In this document: piece by piece, positions 1-11,800 of the stretch
Position numbering within the stretch: the first letter of the stretch is position 1
Layout: each line of letters opens with the position of its first letter
Assembly (NCBI RefSeq): GCF_964340395.1
Contig: NC_135557.1
Coordinates: 18,921,625-18,985,624, forward strand
Direction of reading: 5' to 3'
From: Glandiceps talaboti
Taxonomy: Eukaryota > Hemichordata > Enteropneusta > Spengelidae
DNA: 64,000 nucleotides
Position numbers and translations under genes: made by a program
The notes under the pieces: model-generated
What the model was told of the DNA's origin: nothing
Databases searched by the model: none
What the model saw: only the letters and a program-made list of their open reading frames with translations

Positions 1-600
1 CATCACCCGGAAGTGATGGGAGTCCATCGTGTGTAGGCCAATGATCGCAAAGTTGTCCTCAGAACTGGAATGGCCACTTTTCGCTTCCATCTCTCATAGA
101 TTGCCATTTTGCTTCAACTTTTGGAGATTACAAGTATACTGCTCTGTTTTGAGTCGATACGTAACGTGAACGTACAGTGTAAACAAACCCCTAGCCCTGA
201 GATCGCTGGCTTAGGTTACATCCACAATATAGCGTCACAGGCTCTTTCAAAGCTTGTGGAAAAACTGCGAGGAACAAACATTTTGTTTATGGCTAATAAC
301 AGCGCAAACATGGATAATATGAAAGAAACAAAATAATAAACAAAAATATATTTTTTCAAAATTGAATCAACGACTGTTGTAAAGTTTACAACGCATTGAA
401 GTTTTGAAATTATTATGAACGAGGCTATGACGTATCAGCCAATCAAATCAACGGGCGCAATCTCACCAGCACTTCAAATGTTGGAATGAAACGGAAGATG
501 GCGACCGTGATTCACAAAGGCAAAGAAAATCGTCTTCGACAACTGATCATGAGAAGAGGTATACATCAAGACCTACTCATTTTGGTGATGAAGGTATGTT
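1..600 (+). promoter_or_regulatory. Candidate promoter region of the first small gene
   Basis: The segment is richer in CpG than what follows. An ETS-type CCGGAAGTG lies at 7-15, a CRE-like TGACGTA at 428-434, a CCAAT box at 439-443, and a YY1-like AAGATGGCGACC overlapping CGGAAG at 492-506. In many animal housekeeping promoters a YY1/ATGGCG motif sits at the transcription start with the start codon inside it, and here the ATG at 498 does so. The direction is inferred from the following open exon; a divergent transcript from the ETS site cannot be excluded. No TATA box is evident. The open frame at about 109-336 has no splice or codon support and is not called. Confidence 0.45.
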
Positions 601-1165
601 AATTTAACTGACGCTTTCATAGCGTATTATAGGCTCTGGTGTTTTTTTAAACGATAGAATCCTGGTCGTCTATGTGTAGACGTTATATCTTATTTACTTA
701 GTAATAGTATAGTACTCGTGGCCGTACGATCGGAGGCTTTTCAGACATAGACCTAGACCTCGGTTGCATACATAGACTTCTACAACTGTTTGAAACTTCC
801 GAAAGTTTTTTTTAAAGTACATCTGATATACATGTAATATTCAAGTTGGAGTGTCCACTTTGTCGATTGAAAGTAGGGAAGAATGCACTGCTTGCCTGGT
901 GCCGTGTGTAAACTGAAATCAGATTACAATCCCCCCCCCCCCACGATTTATCGTGTAAAAATTATTAGTTTCTCGTCGAAAGAGTGACAAATTAATTTAA
1001 GATATGGAATGGAACAATGTTGGAGTGTTTTGTAGAAACCAGTGTGTCACAAATCATTTAGTAGTAGTACTAGTACACCCCATGATCACAGCCACATTTA
1101 CACAGTGCTCTGTCATGTACATGCAGAACACTTTTCACCAACTTGATGTATGTCATTGAGGTCTG

Positions 1166-1203
<38 letters not shown>

Positions 1204-1753
1204 CATACGTATGTATTTATTTAATAAGGGTATGAACTTTCATTTTAATCAAAGGTTGTCATGTTTAAAATGCTTCATATTGATGTATTTGTGTATTCAT
1301 TACGTTATAGTGCAAATTATAGAACACAACACATATTCAGTTGTAAGGAGAGAGTAAGAATATGGAACTCTTGTTGAGGCATTGTGGCCATCAGACAAGC
1401 AATATTAATTATCCTTGTCTTATTCTAAGTAGAAATGTTAAGTGTTAAGTGAGACAATGTGGGAAGACTGCGAGTTCATTATTTTTGTATAAAGTTTTTA
1501 TAAAAATGTTGTTCCTTAATTATGGCTGCTCTGATGTACTTTTGGGAAGTCTGATAAAATGTATTACCTAGGGTGTACCACTGTTAACACACTACAAGAA
1601 TATACATTTTGTAGATTCTATTTACCAGTTGATAATTTTTGTTTTGCCAAAATTAGTGTTACTTACATGCATGTTTTTATTTGTTGCATCTTAGAGTAGA
1701 AACTCAAGATGACTTTAGAAAAAGCAGTGTCAACATAAAAGTACAAAAAACAG
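594..1753. other. Probable first intron of the small gene
   Basis: No coding signal is seen. It contains a C12 tract at 931-942 and a GT dinucleotide array at 1169-1200. Confidence 0.35.
1169..1200. repeat. (GT)16 microsatellite
   Basis: Sixteen uninterrupted GT units followed by TATACATACGTATG. The open frame over it is low complexity and not a gene. Confidence 0.95.
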
Positions 1754-2214
1754 AAAGTGGACAAAGAAAGCAAACTCCAGCAGGACAAAAAAATGGAACA
1801 CATGCAGCACAGCAAAGCAATAAAAGCAAAGACTGACAAAAATAGAGAAATTGCTGAAGAGAAGCAAGCCAAACGCCTAGCAAAGTTGTATGGCAACTTT
1901 AAAAAGGATGAAGGAACAGGCCTACTTTCAAAGGTACTAGTAACTTTTTTAATCTGTTAGTGTATAAAAACAAAACAGAGCAATATAATTCCCCAAGAGG
2001 AGCAAATAGTAAAAAGACACAAGACAGTTGGCATTTCTATAGATTCTTTGTTTGTACCATGTAACTGTTTATTAGAAACAAAAGATAAAATGAACTGTGT
2101 ACCTCTCCCTTCACATTCATAACAAATATTTCTTTTGTTAATTGATTGCTCTTGTTTCTTTCTTTGCAGTGACTTTCAGGAACCAATGGATATTGATTGA
2201 TCTGATTCTGATCC

Positions 2215-2310
2215 TGATTCTGCCAAACTGATGATGTAAACTACCGAAGTGATGATGTAAACTGCCAAACTGATGATGTAAACTGCCGAAGTGATGATGC
2301 CAATGATGAA
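2215..2310 (+). repeat. Short 21-bp tandem repeat in decayed coding sequence
   Basis: GATGATGTAAACTGCC-type units of 21 bp occur about four times. Because 21 is a multiple of 3, one frame reads as an acidic Ser-Asp-Asp-Val-Asn repeat without stops from about 2221 to 2335. This supports a coding origin even though the frame entering it is blocked by TGA codons. Confidence 0.6.
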
Positions 2311-2433
2311 CACAATGGCTTTAGCTTATATAATGACTGAAAGTGAAATAATGTCAGACTCTGAAACTCCAGCAACTGTTGAAAGCCAAACTCAAATTGC
2401 CAGAGCTCTTTCACATGTATGATGTAGGTAATT

Positions 2434-5082
2434 CTTTAGATTTGATTTGAAGAACCCCATCATTAAGGGACATATATTTTTTGTCTTCTAATCACGGGAT
2501 GAATACAGGTACTAAGTGTAAAACTCAGGTATGTTGGTACTGTCATTTCACTACAGACATGTCTCAAGCCTTTTAGTTATTTTGGAAAAAAGCAATAAAG
2601 TTGCTTCTTGTTTTCATTTAATTCTTCTTCTACATGATTTACTGGTTGCAAAAGTATGTGCCTGTGTGTGTAGTATGTACATACATACATATATGTGTAT
2701 CCCCTAAAACATGTAAGTGAACAAACTTTGTGAGTTTGTGAAACTGACATTTTTGAAATATGTTTCAGTGGGAACAAGCATTCAAATCAAATATCGTCAG
2801 TCCTGATATACATTTGTATATCAAATATATTTCCCCAACGTGTATAAGCATGTTTTAAGTGTCAAAATTAATATGGTTTAAAACATGCTTAAAAGTAGTT
2901 TCAAATGAGTTGACTAAGGACTTCTGACATGTTTAAAACACGAATGAAACACTCAAAACTGATCAGACTTGTTTTGAACTAGTATAGAACACTTTTTAAA
3001 CTAGTGGATTTTTGGTAAGGAATTCCCCTTTTGCAGTGTGCCAATGACACCTGTCAGAAGTCTGCTTATAGTCTTTCAGCAGTCTGTCACAATGCTGTCA
3101 GAAGGCTGTTGTTAGTCTGTCAGGTCTGTTAGTGGTCTTTCAGATGTCTGAGGATAGTCTTACATAAGTGTGTTATAAAGCAGTTGAATGTCTGTCAGGT
3201 ATTTACCTGAGCTGTTGAGAGTTGTTCTCTGCAGCTCAAATCTAATTAAGTATGCACAAAAATCAGCCTTCCGGCAGCTAACTGTCAGAAGTCTTTTTGA
3301 GAGCTGCTGCAGCTCAAAAACAGCTGTCTCATTTCGGTAAGGGGGGGGGGGGGGCACATGAATCTGTCAATATATTTTGCCTACGATGCGTCATATTCAG
3401 ATTATCACAAGCCACACCACACTTAGAGATTTAGACAGCACTTACAATAAAGAACTGTGCATAGCTGACTTATTTTATCCATTTGCCCTCTACGCATCCA
3501 TAGTGACTGACACATCCAAAAACTTGCATCCAAAATCACCCAGAAACTATGAAACTGCACATACATGTAGCAACACTAAAATGAAGCTGCATATTGCAAG
3601 GGTAACAACAAGGATGGATTGATATGTGGATAAACACAGTTGTACTATGTCATTGGCTCTATTTTTAATTTATACATGGTTATTGGTTATTATGAATATT
3701 AAACATTTGTCAAAGTAAGAAATTGATTAAAACTACTCAGACTGTCAGTAACACACCACCTTCTGTCTCTGGCACAGAACATTACAGAAACAACGATATG
3801 ACACTACACATACATCATGTTGAAACTTTACAACACTGTCACACATTTAGCCTGCATTGAGTAGACTTGCTTTGGCTACCAGAAATAAGACCACATGTGA
3901 AATTTCAGATTTGTGTTCAATTCATGGATTGCCGAATATCGATCATAATCATCAATGTAAACAGTGAACAAGCACAGCTCGTTCATGCAGCAATTACTAT
4001 ATGTACAGTGTAAACATGTCTAATAACATTGTATAGAAATGCACATATTTGATACATACATTGAAATGACATTGTTTCAGATTAAATGTTAGAATTAAAC
4101 TGTTGATAGAATTTCTTAATCCCTTTTTGCAGTGTGATTTTGAATATTTCACCAATTTGTTTTTCAATTTTAACTTGCTAGTGTTAGTGCTTTTAGTGTA
4201 TGAGCCTAACTTTATGCATAATTGTAACTCCATTCGTTGGTCAGTCTTCCGATAATGCACGCTTTTGGCAATGAAAGTGTCTATAGTTTGTCAAAGAAAT
4301 TGTTACTTCTTTCAAACAGCGTCTCCACATTGACATATAAATCCCTATCTAGAAATCTGCAGTGCTGTGATTTAACTGATCTTTACATGTAAGTGAGTAC
4401 TAGTCTTAGAATGGATGATATTTGCCGAGTACATTTTGAAGACTGCAGACCCTTCACTTCATAAAATGAACATGCGCTCACCCAAAATTCTGAAAATGTT
4501 CCAGTTTAAAATCTTTAATTCAAATATTAAAATTGGTGGGTCTAATTGTATATAATAAATAATGTTCCAGTATTGCTTGATGTCATCTTAGACTTATGAT
4601 TCCCCTAATGTCTGTATTCCTTCTCACCTAATGGCTTCGAAGACAAAATGTTGATATAAGGAAAATCATTCAGCTTTAATGATGTCATGCTCTTTTGAAT
4701 ACCAGGAGATTTTAAGTATATATCTATTTTCACTGTAGGTTTTGATATTCATTATTTTAACAATGGACATATAAATAAAGTCTGTTTTTATTCAACATGA
4801 ATAGTGTTATTGTGAAAAGGGTGAAGTAATTACTCACCTTCAGACCTACCCATAGATATGTTATTTGCATGGGTATTTGCACATTCAAATGGTATTTCAA
4901 GAATATTATATTTTAACTAAGAATGCTAATTTATTAAACAAACATCATTTTTCACTGTGTTCCACAAACTAGACAGTTGATATGTTGTTCAGCATAAAAT
5001 TCTAAAAATGCTGCAATTATGTCCTGGTTTGGCCTAAATTTTTACTAGATTGACTGAACTAAACAGTGTCATTTGTATACAG
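2434..5082. other. Intergenic stretch or first intron of the Ig receptor; no exon found
   Basis: No open frame with splice-site support was found. Between 3040 and 3210 there is a degenerate short repeat built on GTCTGTCAG, and a G14 tract at 3341-3354. The signal-peptide exon of the receptor gene should lie here or beyond the window, but I could not identify it. At 4414-4460 a short frame reads like the C-x2-H-F part of a THAP finger (see rejected items). Confidence 0.5.
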
Positions 5083-5358
5083 TTCCTCCATCAATAACTC
5101 ATCATCCACCAAGTATGTCACCAAATGAAGGGACATCATCTGTAACATTATCCTGTCAGGCTGATGGTGATCCAACCCCTACTTTCACCTGGACAAAGGA
5201 TGGTAGTGACTTGCAAATTAACACAAAGTACACTGTAACTGGTGGATCATTAGTTATACATAACATTGTTAAGAGTGATGATGGTGAATACATATGTGTA
5301 GCTGATAATGGTTATGGTACAGCAGCTACATCCAACCCTGCTACACTTACTGTGAACT
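5083..5358 (+). CDS. Receptor exon 1 (first traced): I-set Ig domain 1
   Basis: Acceptor TATACAG at 5082 and donor T|GTGAGT after 5358, phase 1-1, 276 nt. It reads as an I-set Ig domain: first Cys in VTLSCQA (residue 24), Trp in FTWTKDG (36), and the D-x-G-x-Y-x-C signature DDGEYIC (Cys 71). The upstream exon was not found. Confidence 0.9.
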
Positions 5359-8300
5359 GTGAGTACAACTATATACATATGATTACATTTTAGTAAAATC
5401 AACTTAATCAACATAATAGTCAATGCATGAATTAATTTATTGATGAATACTGAAGTGTTCAATTGCAATTGTCAGTTAATAATTTTCAATTATGTGTTTA
5501 AAACAAAGGTTACTTCGATACTACATATTAGTAACATAAACATTTTAAAGACTAAACCTTGAAGCTGTGAGTGGGGAGGAAGAGTAACTCAATAAAATTA
5601 AATGCTTTAGAGTCAATACTTTAAATATTACTTTAGAGAAATACTGATTCAGAATGGACTTTGCGATATCAGTACATCGTATGTAGTGGAACAGGTGTAT
5701 TGGTTTTTTGAAATAAATTTATTAAAACTTAAAGAGATATAATATATACAAATGTATATTTACCCATATACAGAACAAATGTTAGGATTGTTTATTGTAT
5801 CATTTGCACATAATGAACTTTTATTTAGAGTGGTCATTCTTTTGATGGAGTCACTGTATTATATATATCCAATCTGAATATTACATTAAAATTCCAAATT
5901 TGGAAAAGAAACTGCAGTTCAGTGCAATTCTTTCTAGTCTTGTGACAAATCTGAAAAGGAACAAGAAAAAACATGTCTTTACAATGAGTGAAAAAGATGA
6001 ACTCTCAAGAGTGCGAAAAGGAAATGGCTGCCACTGTCGATAGTTTACCATTCAACATGAGTGTCACGTATGTGGCGTGATGTGATGTTGTGCATTTGAG
6101 TCAAATTAACGCAACTAGCAATTTCATGAACTATGCAAGAAAATTAGCTCTAGCACTGTGTACAGAGCCCAGCGTAATATTTATATTTCTCAATTGTCGT
6201 GATTATGTTAATGAATGTGTTGCATTTTGGCAGCAAACTCGTTCCTCAGGATTGAAAGATTTATATAAAAAATTTTTTAAAAAATCCAATTTTGATCAAA
6301 GGAGAGATCTCCAACAAGTATGCCAACAGATGTGGTTTATTTATCATGATGTGTGATGTTTAGCTTGTTGGGTCAATATTCAAATTTGGGATAGGTCAAA
6401 CCATAACAAGATTTTCCAACAGTTTACAGTTGCAACATATGATCTATGACCTAATTAGCAAAAACATACATATGTAGAGGACAGATTCACTTTCAATTGG
6501 TATAACAAATGTATGTACAAAATTATATTGAATTTGAAGTGCACTTTCTTAGGATATAGCCAGGTTACGAAAAATCATTATTTTCGTTAACTGCTCATTA
6601 ATGTATGTTTATCAAATCCTTTTCTAGCCATTACCCTACAAAATATGTATACCAAATTTCTTTGAATTGAGCCAGCCATTTTTGAGAAAATGATGACACA
6701 CACAGACACATCATCACATGGACACACACACTTTTCATCCCCAATATATAACCTTAGGTAAAAATTGCCTCAAAGATTTGACTGCACACTTGGTTTACCA
6801 ACACAGATGAATTTTCATTTGATGTTGAGAGAAAACATTGAAATAAAGTGTTAAATAATTTCATGAATACATTGTTTTATCAGATCCTCCTGGTGAACCA
6901 ATCTGTACTCGGTCTCCATCTCCACATTCTGGGACACCTTCCTATTATCTTCTTAACACTGGTGTAACCTTAACATGTGAAGTTACTGATGGTAGACCCA
7001 CGGCTACAGTACAGTGGTATAAAAATGAGGAATCAAGTCCATTGTCACCAACACAATCAGTCAATGGTAATACTATTGAAAGAACATACGACTTCTCAAT
7101 TGGTAAGAGTGACAACACAGCAACATACACATGTAAAGTCACCAATACTGTTCTATCTAATCCATTGGAATGTGAACTGACATTTACTGTCTACTGTAAG
7201 TATTGAATACATTATGTTTATATTTTAAAGTGAACCGACACTCTTGTAAAACAGGTCTATAATAACAAGTCTTCAATAGAACACAAACACTTAACTTCTA
7301 TGTGACTGAATGGAGACACAATTTAATAGAAATTGGTGGCAACAATTAAATTCTATGACCTGTGTAGTGGTAAATCAGGAAATGGCTAAAATTTGATAAT
7401 CCCGCCTCTAGATTGAGGTCAATGCCAAAGGTCAATGCCTCAAAAGAAAAAAATTAAAACCTGGCAATATGGGGGTAGACACTTAAGAATGTTACAGTAG
7501 TCGCTATGTATTAAGGTTATTAGAGTTATATCTTACATCATGATTGTTCACTACAAATGACTGTCACTGAATAAAAATTTGTATGAGCACCAAAAGAAAT
7601 GCATGATTATGTATGTTTATCTGGTTCTGTATTACCTACAGACATGATCTTAAAGAAATATCTATATAAAGAATCACTATATTTAATACTGCATAACAAC
7701 TTCAGTCATAGACTAATGGTGGGGGGGGGGGGGACTTTATGTCTTCGATGAAGGCTTGTTATTACTGTAACAGTTTTTTGAGTTACACTTTAAACAGTAA
7801 TTGTTGATACAATATGGCCACCATTCGGTCAAATTTGCATATATCAAGAAGCAAAGTGATGTCCATATATCCCATATGATATGTCACCTTTGTGCCAGGT
7901 TTGAAAGAAATCAGATATTGCATGTTTGGGAAATGGCATATTACAAATGGATGGATGCACACACAGACAGGTGGGTAGAATGATGCCCACTGTAATAGTT
8001 CTCTCAACTAGGGACTAAAAATTCAGGTTAAAATTATTCCATTTCTAACATTTTAATTTAGTTTCACTTGCTATTAAAAGCACACTTGTTGTCAAACTGA
8101 AAGTGGAAGTGACATCACAAGCTAGCCAGCCTATCTGAACACATAGCATTCACTGTGTCATATTCTTGTGGATTTAATGGTTTAATATAAATGGCTTCAC
8201 AAACAAAATTGGCCATGTTCTGGGAAGAAAAAGAATATTTGTTATACCTAACATTAACAAAGGCAGAGACAAGACAAACAAGCTGGTTGATGAGAAATGG

Positions 8301-8809
8301 CTATACAGAAATTTATATTTGGCAAGTGCAAATATTTTTATGATAACTTTGAGAAGGTGCTTTCATTTCAGTGGGCTCTTCAAGTGGAGCTGCTAGCATA
8401 CAAGCTTATACATTTTTAGATTATATTAATGGCAGGTTCTATACAACCTAGAAAATAATTCTAAACCGAAAATATCTTAATTCAACAATGAATTTTGCAC
8501 TCAAACTTGTGTCTGCACTATGGGAAGCCAAGTGACTCATGTGATAACTGCAATATTACATTCATTTGTAAGAAAAGATCCGAGTAAAATTAAGAGAAAA
8601 TAAAATAACACTTGGTTTCAGGATATATCGACAGCTTCACAATTTTTTTTTTACAGGCAATGAAACAAACCTGAAACATATCCTGAAAGTTACAGATCAA
8701 AATACAATTTTACAACCCCTAAAGTCACATCTCGATATGAATGTATCAAATGTTTACAGGGACCAAAATTTGCAGAATTGGGAATACAGTACCTTCAAAT
8801 TCCTACATC

Positions 8810-8853
<44 letters not shown>

Positions 8854-11800
8854 TTTACCAAGCCTGCGCTACTGAACCTCAGGTCAGTTGCACTAAAAAT
8901 ATTGTCACTGATCATCAGATGACAACACCATGAGCACATCTCTGTGCAAAAATTTATTTTTTGCTGATATTTGGGAATAAATTAAAAACAACTAGTTTAC
9001 AAGTTTCCTTCTGACTTTTTTTAATTGTCATTATACTACATTGTTCGATATTTTTTCAAAATGAGTGTAATTACTATGCTCAAAATGTTTAAAAATCCTT
9101 CCTTGTGCTTTAGATTTTGTTGGTTGTTTCCTTCTGATATGTTTGACATTCTCTTCACTATATTGTGTCTCTTTTGTTTGGCATTGTCTCATTTTCAAAT
9201 ATTTATATAGTATCTGAATTTTACTACTTGTTATTTATTTGTACATAAATAGTATAGTTTATTTGTCTTATTTACCATGGACTACATATAAGTTTCATGT
9301 TAACTATTTACATGGTGATCACCAGAATTGTCTGTTATTTTTTGATACTGTTGTTAGCCCTCGCCGGACGTAGTCCAGGACGGGGGCTTATAGATTGGGC
9401 TCCGTCTGTGCGTGCTTCCGTGCGACCGGAGTCATATCTTGGACATTCACTTACCAATTTCTTTGAAAATTGATAATGATCTATGACTTACATATGCATG
9501 TCAATTTGTTTGGGATAGGATGCAATTTAGCCGACTTAGAGCCATTTTTGGGTCAAAAAACATGATTTTTGGTCAAAAAATTAAAATCCAAAAATACAGG
9601 GCAAATTGTAGTAGTCCAGTCCAAACTGTTTGAGACAATATTTTGGCCTGAAATTTGGTGGGAATGTTCTTAGAAGTGTTATTCTGCAGATTTTCTGTGC
9701 AACTTTTTAGCCCTAGCAAGAATGACCACGTCCAATATCAACAACCAAATTTTGGTCAAAAAAGTTAAACTCCAAAACTTCTGGGCAGATTGGCCTGAAA
9801 TTTGGTGGGAATGTTCTTAGAAGTGTTATTCTGCAGATTTTCTGTAAAAAAATTTGCCCTAGCAACAATGGCCACGCCCCTGGCAACAACAAAATGGCAG
9901 TGTGTTTTGGTCAAATAACAGCATCATCATGTAGGCAAGTGAGTAAACATTCAAAAAGTGTTTGCAAATTTCCTTAGCAACCATGTCCACACCCATAACA
10001 ACAGCCAAACGGTGGTGTTTTCCACAAAGATAACAGATTTTTAGAAAAGTGAACAAGATTTTTTAAAATATGCAAATGAAACTAGCAACAAGACTACACC
10101 CATAGCAACAGCCAAATGATCATGCATATCGCAAAGATAATAGTGATTGATAGACATTTGAGTAAACATTCAAGAAATGTATGTAAATGTGCCTAGCAAC
10201 AGGATCATACCCATAGCAACAACCAAACAATTCGGTATATTGCAAAGATAACGATATGTATTAATAGAAAATTGAATAACATTAAAAAAATATATGTAAA
10301 TGTGCCTAACAACTAGACCGTCACCACACCCATAACAACAGCCAAATGATCACTGAAAGATAAAAACAGGGATTACTAGAGAAATAAATAAACATTCAAA
10401 AATGTATGCAAATATTCAATCAATTATACAGTTGTCCTACAACATTTCATACAATCTAGTAATACATCACACTACAGTGACTTGTTGCAATTCTCTGAAA
10501 ACATTAATTACGGAGTCATCTTCTGCTTGTTATTTTATATATCTGGTGATAAAAAATACAATTCAATTCAAAATGTTGGCTGTTGGAGGAAGTCACTCAC
10601 AACGGTACATGTACTATCATACTAATCAGAGAGTTGTGGGTAAAATATTGGACACTGCCTTGGCTGCAGTTATACATGTAATATTGTCAGCTAGTTTTGA
10701 CAACATTACAGAAACTGGTTGAGACAAATTGTTCATCCCCCACCCCCACACATGCACACCAACTGTTCTGCCTCCAGGTGAGGTACAGGCAGCTGAATAT
10801 GTACACTCCTAGATGTAATGTTGCATATTAATGCTCTTTTATCTGCATTATGTTTTCTATTTTATACAAAAACTTTAAATTAAACCTTTCAGTTCCTCCA
10901 ACATCTGTAACCATCAGTGGATATTCATCACCAAGAAAAGAAGCTGAGACATTAACTCTGACTTGTACAACAGCTAGTAGTAATCCAGCAGCTGAGATAT
11001 CCTGGTATAAGAATGATGGTTCATGGAGTAGTGGTAATGGTGAGAGTACAAATACTGTACAGGATTCTAATGGTGAACATAATGGGCAAGAAAGGAAACA
11101 GGAGTTGGAGATCACTCTAAAGCCAAGTCACAATGGAGCACGGTACCAATGTAAAGCAAAGAATAGTCATTACAGTCCTTATGAAGTACAATCTGCCAAC
11201 AAGGAGATCACAGTATATTGTAAGTATACTACATTTGTATGAAGAATATGTGAAATGGAATCTTTATAAATACAGGAATTTAAATGAAGATGTGTTAGGT
11301 CGTAGTGCATTGTAAGTACATTGCACAATACAAATGAAGTACAACCAATCGTTAAGGAAATGTGTATTGTAAGTAGACCACATTAGAATGAAAAATATGT
11401 CAATAAAAATCTTTATTAAAGGAAATGGTAACATGGATGAAGTTATCAAATTTCTGCACTGTAATATTGTGAATGACATAAAAGTCTTTGGTGCGTCCAA
11501 ATTTATCTGGAATGTGTTACATCAAGGAATGTATTTTCAATAAACTGTTACTGTTTTCAACTTCTTTTAAATCTAGTTAAACCATCGTCTGTGACACTTA
11601 CTGGGTACAGTAATCCTGTTAAGAGTGGTGATGTCTTGATATTGGTCTGTGAAACAGAAAGTAGTAATCCACATGCTGACATATCTTGGTTTAAGAATGA
11701 TACATCTCTGACAAGTTCTACAACAGAAACCATAAAGACTTCCACAACCAGTGGAAGTGACAATGGTGGAGAAAAAACAAGACAGGAACTACATATCACC

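Larger units (their letters stand above)
486..2433 (+). pseudogene. Small Lys/Glu-rich gene or pseudogene, 3 to 4 exon-like blocks
   Basis: Block 1 opens at ATG 486 (or 498, ATGGCG) and ends at a good donor after 593 (AAG|GTATGT), phase 0. Block 2 is open to a phase-0 donor at 1933; it is Lys/Glu/Gln-rich and helical-looking, ending near LAKLYGNFKK. Its natural start is uncertain. A likely acceptor at 1694 opens a different frame (1696 onward), and one extra A in the run near 1737-1740 would join the two frames, so a frameshift is suspected. Block 3 after an acceptor at 2179 gives only six residues before TGA at 2198. Acidic Ser/Asp-rich coding-like sequence with interrupting stops continues to about 2433. 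The family is not recognised. It could be a live short gene with mis-guessed splice sites, or a decayed one. Confidence 0.35.
7196..10892 (+). other. Receptor intron 2 (3.7 kb, repeat-rich)
   Basis: No coding sequence. It holds a G13 tract (7721-7733), a degraded dispersed repeat at about 7800-8025 ending in a GGATGGATGCACACACAGAC stretch, an AC array (8812-8852) and a dispersed element with internal tandem repeats (about 9354-10450). Confidence 0.75.

Noticed and set aside
109-336. 75-residue frame as the signal-peptide exon of the receptor
   Set aside because: It starts with TTG rather than ATG, has no phase-1 donor at a suitable place, and lies upstream of a separate promoter-like block.
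1757-1960. Stand-alone 67-residue ORF starting at 1757
   Set aside because: The start would be GTG, and the frame crosses a strong donor at 1933; it is better treated as an exon of the small gene or pseudogene.
4414-4460. Frame reading DDICRVHFEDCRPF, like the C-x2-H-F end of a THAP zinc finger
   Set aside because: Only about 15 residues match, the N-terminal C-x-C half and the following AVPxxF part were not found nearby, and a stop follows at once. It may be chance or a tiny P-element-like relic.
6090-6356. 88-residue open frame in intron 1
   Set aside because: No domain, no splice sites at its borders, and composition like the surrounding intron.
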